From assembly GCA_021824625.1 (NCBI GenBank), contig JAKAKE010000024.1:1-50490 (forward strand): a stretch of 50,490 nucleotides of DNA, in the 5' to 3' direction. Made by a program: the position numbers and the translations under genes. Source of the DNA: Bacteroidota bacterium. GTDB lineage: Bacteria > Bacteroidota > Ignavibacteria > Kapaibacteriales > UBA2268. Shown piece by piece: positions 45,869 to 50,490 of the stretch. The notes under the pieces were generated by a model. The model saw nothing but the letters and a program-made list of their open reading frames with translations. It was not told the DNA's origin and ran no database searches. The stretch's first letter is position 1. Every line of letters starts with the position of its first letter.

Positions 45869-48262
45869 ATGTTTAAAAGAAAAATAAATATTAAAAAGGT
45901 ATTAATACCAAGCGACAGCATTGCGATTGTAGTAATATTAATAGGATTGCTTATTGCATTGTTTTTATCTGAACTGGCAATCAGGCTGATTGGAGTATCA
46001 ATTATGATTCTCGGTGCGGTTGCTTTGTTTATGTTAATATCCCAAAGACTGTCTGAAATAGTCGAATCGAATAAATTTAAAGCCTCCACACCAGCACCAA
46101 ATTATAATATAACAATCAAAAAAGATACTGCGGCTAAACGCCAGACTATAGAAAATTTTGAAGCTACTTTCACGCCCGAAGAACAAAAATCAATTACGAA
46201 TTACGATTTACGAATTACGAATGAATCGCCAGCAGAAGGATACATGACTCAAGAAGAGGGTTTCAGGATAATCGGGAAAAAAGATGCAGGAACAATTACG
46301 AATTACGATTTACGAATTACGAATGAAGAAGTAAAGCCACAGGTATCCGTAGCAGATGATTTTGAATTTGAGGAAGAGATTTCCGGTATAAAAATTTTAG
46401 GAAAGAAGGAAGCTGAATTATTTACCAATGACGTATTACTAATTACTAATGAAGCTGATCCTTCGACTTCGCTCAGGATGACAGCTGAGCAAGAATTGTT
46501 TGCTGAAAAGATAGAGGAGGCAAAAGAGCCGGAATTATTTGAAGAAAAATCCCCCGAACCCCCTTTGATAAAGAGGGAAAGAACTGAGAAAATAGTTGCA
46601 GATTTAAAGGAACAGATTAGTAAGAATTTCAAGGAACAAGCTGAAGAAAAGCCCCCCGAACCCGCTTCAAAAAAGGATGAAAAATCTGTTGGGATTAAGC
46701 CGATTTATGACGGACAGGAATATAAGGAGAAGTATAAGGAGAAACATCTCGATATTCCGATTTCTGAATTAATCGAGAATGAACCGATCTTCGGGCAGGA
46801 ACCAAGAAAAGAATTTCAATACTTCTTATCGAAAGCATTAACAATAATCCGGTCTGTTACAATAACTCGTACAGCAACTTTCATTATGGTAAATACTGAA
46901 AAAGAAGAGTTGATTTTAGAAGCTTTCGTTTCTGATTATCCTTATGCTATAACCAAGAAATTAAAATTTCCGATAGGGAACGACATTGTAAGCCAGATTA
47001 TTAAAAATCTGAAACCTGAAATCCTTACTGAAATAAATCCTGCGGCTGAGCTTGACTTGATACCTTATTACAAGCAATCAGTTGGTACAAGTTCTTTTAT
47101 TGGTGTTCCGGTGTTCTATGACGGCTCGATAATAGGTATCATCTGTGCTGATTCGGATGTTGTGGATTCTTATGATGCAAACACTGTCGGATTTTTAGGA
47201 CATTTCACAAAACTGATCGGCTCACTTCTTCACAGCTATATCGAGAAACATGACTTAAAACAAAATTCAAGAACTTTAGAGGCAATTAACAAGTTCAGGT
47301 CAATCAGCGCAAACAGGAATGCTACTGTTGATGATATTATAGAATCAGTCGTTGATGCGGCAACCGGTGTTTTTGAATTTATGAACATTGGAATTTGTGC
47401 TTTCGATGATTCTATCAATAAATGGATAATAAAATCATTTAGGACAAAAGAAGATACAACCGAAAACATTCAGGGAACAATAATCAGTATCCAGTCTTCT
47501 CTTGTAGGTAAATCAATGACGACAAATAATACGGTTTATGTTTCACCTGTAAATGAAAATATTATTCGTTTCAATCCTGATGAGCCTCCAGGTGCCAAGG
47601 GATACTTTGTTTCCGTACCTTTGAAAACATTTACAAATAATTATGGGGCATTATTTGTCGAAGGTGCCAGTCCATCAAGTATGACCTCTTATGATGTAAA
47701 CGTGCTTGAAACTCTTGGGGAACATGCAGGGGCAGCACTGGAGCAAATACAGTTTTACAAAGTACTTCAATTCAGTTCATTGATTGATATATCAACCGGA
47801 CTATATAATCCTCCTGCTCTGTATCAGCGGCTTGAAGAAGAATATCTAAGAAGTAAGGAAATAAAAAGTAAATTCACATTTTGCCTTATTCAAATTGATA
47901 AATATGCTTCATTCAACCCCGAAAAGTATCAGGACAGAGCAGAGCTTGTATTTGAACATATTACAAAAGTCATTCATAAGCATATCCGAAGTTTTGATGT
48001 ATGTGGCAGGGTTGATTCGAATACTATGGGAATTGTACTGATTGGAACAAATCTCAATGAATCTAAGTTATGGGCTGAAAAGGTACGGTCCGAAACAGCT
48101 ACATCAGAATTCAGTATTGGAAATAAACGATTCAATGTAACTGTCAGCATGGGTATTTCAGAATCCAGCAAAGCTGCTAATGTGGAGGAATTAATATCAA
48201 ATACCAGGAAAGTACTTGAGATTTCTGTCGGAAAAACAAATTGTGTCTCGGTGTTCACATAA
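45869..48262 (+). CDS. Membrane protein with two GAF domains and a degenerate GGDEF domain
   Basis: A 797-aa protein. Residues ~10-55 hold two hydrophobic helices (IAVVILIGLLIALFLSELAI; VSIMILGAVALFMLI). Residues ~105-275 are a variable linker built largely from in-frame DNA repeats. A GAF domain lies around 300-450 (IGVPVFYDGSIIGIICADSD) and a second around 470-640 (GVFEFMNIGICAFDDSINKW, YGALFVEGASPSSMTSYDV). The C-terminal ~150 residues are a GGDEF-type fold (DISTGLYNPPALYQRLEEEY, FCLIQIDKYASF, VSMGISE), but the catalytic loop is GRVDSNTMG instead of GGDEF, so c-di-GMP synthesis is unlikely. A sensory or ligand-binding role is inferred. A hairpin repeat separates it from RNase R. Confidence 0.83.
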   Translation: MFKRKINIKKVLIPSDSIAIVVILIGLLIALFLSELAIRLIGVSIMILGAVALFMLISQRLSEIVESNKFKASTPAPNYNITIKKDTAAKRQTIENFEATFTPEEQKSITNYDLRITNESPAEGYMTQEEGFRIIGKKDAGTITNYDLRITNEEVKPQVSVADDFEFEEEISGIKILGKKEAELFTNDVLLITNEADPSTSLRMTAEQELFAEKIEEAKEPELFEEKSPEPPLIKRERTEKIVADLKEQISKNFKEQAEEKPPEPASKKDEKSVGIKPIYDGQEYKEKYKEKHLDIPISELIENEPIFGQEPRKEFQYFLSKALTIIRSVTITRTATFIMVNTEKEELILEAFVSDYPYAITKKLKFPIGNDIVSQIIKNLKPEILTEINPAAELDLIPYYKQSVGTSSFIGVPVFYDGSIIGIICADSDVVDSYDANTVGFLGHFTKLIGSLLHSYIEKHDLKQNSRTLEAINKFRSISANRNATVDDIIESVVDAATGVFEFMNIGICAFDDSINKWIIKSFRTKEDTTENIQGTIISIQSSLVGKSMTTNNTVYVSPVNENIIRFNPDEPPGAKGYFVSVPLKTFTNNYGALFVEGASPSSMTSYDVNVLETLGEHAGAALEQIQFYKVLQFSSLIDISTGLYNPPALYQRLEEEYLRSKEIKSKFTFCLIQIDKYASFNPEKYQDRAELVFEHITKVIHKHIRSFDVCGRVDSNTMGIVLIGTNLNESKLWAEKVRSETATSEFSIGNKRFNVTVSMGISESSKAANVEELISNTRKVLEISVGKTNCVSVFT
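46191..46326 (+). repeat. Two identical 34-bp heptamer-type repeats inside coding sequence
   Basis: Exact copies at 46191-46224 and 46293-46326 begin CAATTACGAATTACGATTTA and end CGAATTACGAATGA. Both are read in the same frame as ITNYDLRITNE. The repeat itself is made of AATTACG-type 7-bp units, the unit found between genes at 23794-23814. A third, diverged version (FTNDVLLITNE) follows at about 46421-46453. Confidence 0.93.
46457..46482 (+). repeat. GTCATTCTGA-type repeat inside the GAF/GGDEF gene
   Basis: GATCCTTCGACTTCGCTCAG followed by GATGAC is the reverse complement of the 16341 element with two or three changes. It is translated as DPSTSLRMT, the same peptide as in the OmpA-like protein. 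Confidence 0.85.
46551..46679 (+). repeat. Two CCCCC-type palindromic repeats inside the GAF/GGDEF gene
   Basis: Copy 1 (46551-46579) reads CCCCCGAACCCCCTTTGATA then AAGAGGGAA, encoding SPEPPLIKRE. Copy 2 (46652-46679) reads CCCCCCGAACCCGCTTCAAA then AAAGGATG, encoding PPEPASKKDE; it is more diverged. Both match the intergenic element at 25286-25314. Confidence 0.75.
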
Positions 48263-48271
48263 TAAATAAAC

Positions 48272-48292
48272 GGACAGAACGGTGTTCTGTCC
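48272..48292 (+). repeat. GGACAGAAC hairpin element between the GGDEF-like gene and rnr
   Basis: A perfect 9-bp stem, GGACAGAAC and GTTCTGTCC, around a GGT loop, 9 bp after the stop of the upstream gene and 13 bp before the RNase R start. There is no T-run, so it is a poor intrinsic terminator. The same element occurs with one mismatch inside RNase R at 49501-49521. Confidence 0.85.
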
Positions 48293-48305
48293 ATACAAAT
48301 TGAAT

Positions 48306-50490
48306 ATGGATAAGAATGAATTAGTAGAAAAAATTATAAATGCCCTTCGCGAAGCGGGAGCGCCTGTCCAATTATTCGACCTGTCGAAAACACTGCATAT
48401 TAAATCAGATTCTCTCGATTATCAGAAACTGAAATCCGAATTGAGAGAATTATCTATGCTTAAAATTATCGAAAGGTTATCGCGTAGAAAATTTGTTTTA
48501 AAAGAGTATGATGACAATTCAATCTACAAAGGAGTACTAAAAATCAGGGATGACAGGGCTTTTGTTGATATAAAGCCATCGGGGGGACAAAGCGATGTTC
48601 AGTCTGAACAAAATGAAATAAAAAAAGTATATATTAAAAAGAAACATCTTCAGACTGCATTCGAAGGTGATACTATACAAGTAAAAATTCTCGGTACGGG
48701 CAAAGGCAATAAAGCACGCGGTGAGGTTATTAGCATTTTAAACCGCTCTACTCATATCATAAGAGGAATAATTGAATTTGACAACAATATTACTTACTTA
48801 CTTCCGGATGATGATAAATATTATGTTGACTTTCTGATTCCAAAAAATAAACTGAACGGTGCTAAGCATGGAGAAAGAGTTAAAGCTTCATTTGTCTCAT
48901 GGGATGACAGAATGAAAAGTCCTTTGGCAGAGGTCATTGAAATTTTAAAAAGGAAAATTGCACCTACAGCCGATTTCGATTCGATTATTGAAGAATTTTA
49001 TCTTCCCGGAGATTTCAAACCGAATGTAATTGCTGAAGCTGATGAAGCAGCTAAGCCGGTTAGCAAAGAAATTATTAACAACCGTCTCGATTTGAGAAAA
49101 GAGCTAATTATAACGATAGATCCTGTAGATGCCAAGGATTTCGATGATGCTCTTTCACTTAAATTACTTGAAAACGGCAACTATGAACTCGGTGTACACA
49201 TAGCAGATGTCAGCCATTACATCAAAGAAAATACAAACATTGACAATGAAGCAAGATGGAGAGGAAACAGTATTTATCTTGTTGACCGTGTTATACCAAT
49301 GCTTCCTGAAAATCTCTCAAATAATATGTGTTCACTTCAACCTAATAAAGTACGTCTTGCCTACACGGTGTTTATGGAATTTACATCTTCGGGAGTTTTG
49401 AAAAAATATGCTCTTCGTGAGTCGGTAATAAAAAGCAAAAAAAGGTTTAATTATGATGAAGTGGATAAAATACTCATAACAGGTAAAGGAAAAAAAGTAA
49501 GGACAGAACATTGTGCTGTCCCTACAGGAGAAGATCCCCTTACAGATTTACTTTTGTCATTAAATAAACTTGCACAAACACTTAGAGAAAAAAGATATTC
49601 AAGTGGCGGTATAGATTTCGAAACATCAGAGGTGAAATTTCAAATTGAAAATGGTATCCCTACCTCAGCAGTTCTTAAAAAAAGCTCTCCGGCAACAATA
49701 CTTGTTGAGGAATGTATGCTTGCGGCTAACCAGGTGGTTGCGAAACATGTTAAGGTTCTTAGTCATAATCCCCCTGAATCCCCCTTTAAAAAAGGAGGAA
49801 AAGTGTTACCGTTTATATATAGGATACATGATGACCCGGTACAGCAGAAACTCGGCGAAGTCTTGGAATTTTTGAAAACACTGCGTCCTTCAATTACATT
49901 AAAAGGAAAAAAATCATCAGACATTAATAAATTTCTTGAGAGATTCGATGATTTACCTGAAAAACCTGTTGTTCATCAAATGCTTCTAAGGGCAATGGCA
50001 AAAGCTGTATATTCTGAAAAAAATATAGGGCATTATGGATTGGGATTTTCCGACTATTCTCATTTTACATCTCCAATCAGAAGGTATCCTGATTTGCAGG
50101 TACACCGGCTGCTCAAAGAATACAGTGATGGGAAAATAAAATTCGAACGTGTGAAATACCTTGAATCTGAAATGAAAATTGTGTCTGAACATTGTTCGGA
50201 CAGAGAAAGAATAGCTGTGGAAGCCGAAAGAGCATCGGTCAAACTGGCACAAACTGTACTTGCATCAAATTATCTTGGCAAAGAGTTTGACGGAACAATA
50301 TCGGGTGTAATAAGTTTTGGATTATTCGTTCTTCTTGATGATATTTACGCTGAAGGATTGCTGCACATCCGCGATTTGCATGATGATTTTTATTATTTTG
50401 AAGAACGCAATTACAGGCTTGTTGGAAGAAGATATAAACGAACATTTTCAATCGGAAAAAGAATAAGAGTCAAAATCACACACGTAAATA
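48306..50490 (+). CDS. rnr: Ribonuclease R (3' end beyond window)
   Basis: An open frame from ATG 48306 to the window end, 728 complete codons without a stop. RNase R is a processive 3'-to-5' exoribonuclease for structured RNA. The N-terminal helix-turn-helix region begins MDKNELVEKIINALREAGAP. Cold-shock domains follow (KGVLKIRDDRAFVDI; AFEGDTIQVKILG). The RNB catalytic domain has D272-P-V-D-A-K-D278-F-D280-D281, matching the metal-binding Asp set, then FTSPIRRYPDLQVHRLL. An S1 domain starts near GTISGVISFGLFVLLDDIYA. Three segments look like translated dispersed repeats: GQSDVQSEQ, RTEHCAVPTG and NPPESPFKKGG. No Shine-Dalgarno sequence is obvious. Confidence 0.95.
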   Translation, partial: MDKNELVEKIINALREAGAPVQLFDLSKTLHIKSDSLDYQKLKSELRELSMLKIIERLSRRKFVLKEYDDNSIYKGVLKIRDDRAFVDIKPSGGQSDVQSEQNEIKKVYIKKKHLQTAFEGDTIQVKILGTGKGNKARGEVISILNRSTHIIRGIIEFDNNITYLLPDDDKYYVDFLIPKNKLNGAKHGERVKASFVSWDDRMKSPLAEVIEILKRKIAPTADFDSIIEEFYLPGDFKPNVIAEADEAAKPVSKEIINNRLDLRKELIITIDPVDAKDFDDALSLKLLENGNYELGVHIADVSHYIKENTNIDNEARWRGNSIYLVDRVIPMLPENLSNNMCSLQPNKVRLAYTVFMEFTSSGVLKKYALRESVIKSKKRFNYDEVDKILITGKGKKVRTEHCAVPTGEDPLTDLLLSLNKLAQTLREKRYSSGGIDFETSEVKFQIENGIPTSAVLKKSSPATILVEECMLAANQVVAKHVKVLSHNPPESPFKKGGKVLPFIYRIHDDPVQQKLGEVLEFLKTLRPSITLKGKKSSDINKFLERFDDLPEKPVVHQMLLRAMAKAVYSEKNIGHYGLGFSDYSHFTSPIRRYPDLQVHRLLKEYSDGKIKFERVKYLESEMKIVSEHCSDRERIAVEAERASVKLAQTVLASNYLGKEFDGTISGVISFGLFVLLDDIYAEGLLHIRDLHDDFYYFEERNYRLVGRRYKRTFSIGKRIRVKITHVN
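48585..48604 (+). repeat. Possible decayed GGACAGAAC-type element in rnr
   Basis: GGACAAAGCGATGTTCAGTC shares 16 of 20 positions with the intact element at 48272-48291 and is translated as part of GQSDVQSEQ, in a loop between cold-shock strands. The match is suggestive only. Confidence 0.45.
49501..49521 (+). repeat. GGACAGAAC-type element translated within RNase R
   Basis: GGACAGAAC, ATT, GTGCTGTCC: the same palindrome as at 48272 with one mismatched pair. It is read in frame as RTEHCAVPTG in the loop after KILITGKGKK, where I expect other RNase R proteins to be shorter. Confidence 0.8.
49770..49800 (+). repeat. CCCCCTGAATCC-type element translated within RNase R
   Basis: CCCCCTGAATCCCCCTTTAA then AAAAGGAGGAA is nearly the consensus element (compare 25286-25314). 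It is read in frame as NPPESPFKKGGK between AKHVKVL and LPFIYRIHDD, a loop in the RNB domain. Confidence 0.85.

Noticed and set aside
45664-46089. 141-aa minus-strand frame overlapping the GAF/GGDEF start
   Set aside because: It overlaps the membrane helices of a well-supported gene in the opposite strand and repeat-derived intergenic DNA; no family features.

Overview
The window is AT-rich, dense bacterial chromosome from the Bacteroidota/Chlorobiota side of the tree, most likely an Ignavibacteria/Kapabacteria-type organism. The evidence is several proteins with type IX secretion (T9SS) C-terminal sorting domains, a PorV/PorQ-family protein, a GWxTD-domain protein, a large TonB-dependent receptor with a carboxypeptidase-like regulatory domain, and a textbook Bacteroidota promoter (TTTG-N19-TATATTTG) in front of a ribosomal-protein operon. 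No rRNA, tRNA, transposase, phage module or CRISPR array was found. The genus cannot be fixed from sequence reading alone.

Layout. 30-13226 (minus): a lipid A-type acyltransferase, a GWxTD protein, then a secretion/surface cluster (PorV-like protein, 1463-aa surface protein, TonB-dependent receptor, T9SS-sorted BNR-repeat protein). 13385-22737 (minus): an ECF sigma/anti-sigma pair whose anti-sigma partner ends in a beta-barrel-like domain, a 42-unit heptanucleotide array just upstream of the sigma gene, an OmpA-like protein with two OmpA-like modules, and a 1602-aa multi-ASH-domain T9SS protein with a glycine-rich block. 22895-28297: XerC/D recombinase, Gfo/Idh/MocA oxidoreductase, NAD-dependent DNA ligase (minus), then a 56-aa protein, bL31 and bS18. 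28359-33766 (minus): DUF4397 lipoprotein, a second ECF sigma/anti-sigma pair of the same unusual architecture, a TolB-like WD40 protein, FolP and a LON-domain protein. 34062-37124: a T9SS-sorted protein with two tandem C39-like cysteine-peptidase modules. 37186-45355: CutA, RadC, WG-repeat protein, SAM hydroxide adenosyltransferase, a T9SS protein (minus), SucD, Ndk, a NUDIX hydrolase and a secreted protein of unknown function. 45869-50490: a GAF/degenerate-GGDEF membrane protein and RNase R, which runs off the window end.

The most unusual property is the repeat ecology. At least five families of short dispersed sequences occur between genes: heptanucleotide-periodic arrays, an 80-bp element with paired palindromes, and GTCATTCTGA-type, CCCCCTGAATCC-type and GGACAGAAC-type palindromic repeats. 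Members of four of these families (all but the 80-bp element) are also found inside reading frames, translated in frame, in the OmpA-like protein, in the linker of the GAF/GGDEF protein, and up to three times in RNase R. This resembles the in-frame palindromic elements of Rickettsia, while the seven-base period recalls the STRR heptamers of heterocystous cyanobacteria. Heptamer arrays also overlap start or stop codons of several genes.

A second theme is envelope regulation: two separate ECF sigma genes are each followed by a single-pass anti-sigma protein carrying an Omp-like C-terminal domain, which would place sensor and sigma regulator in one polypeptide.
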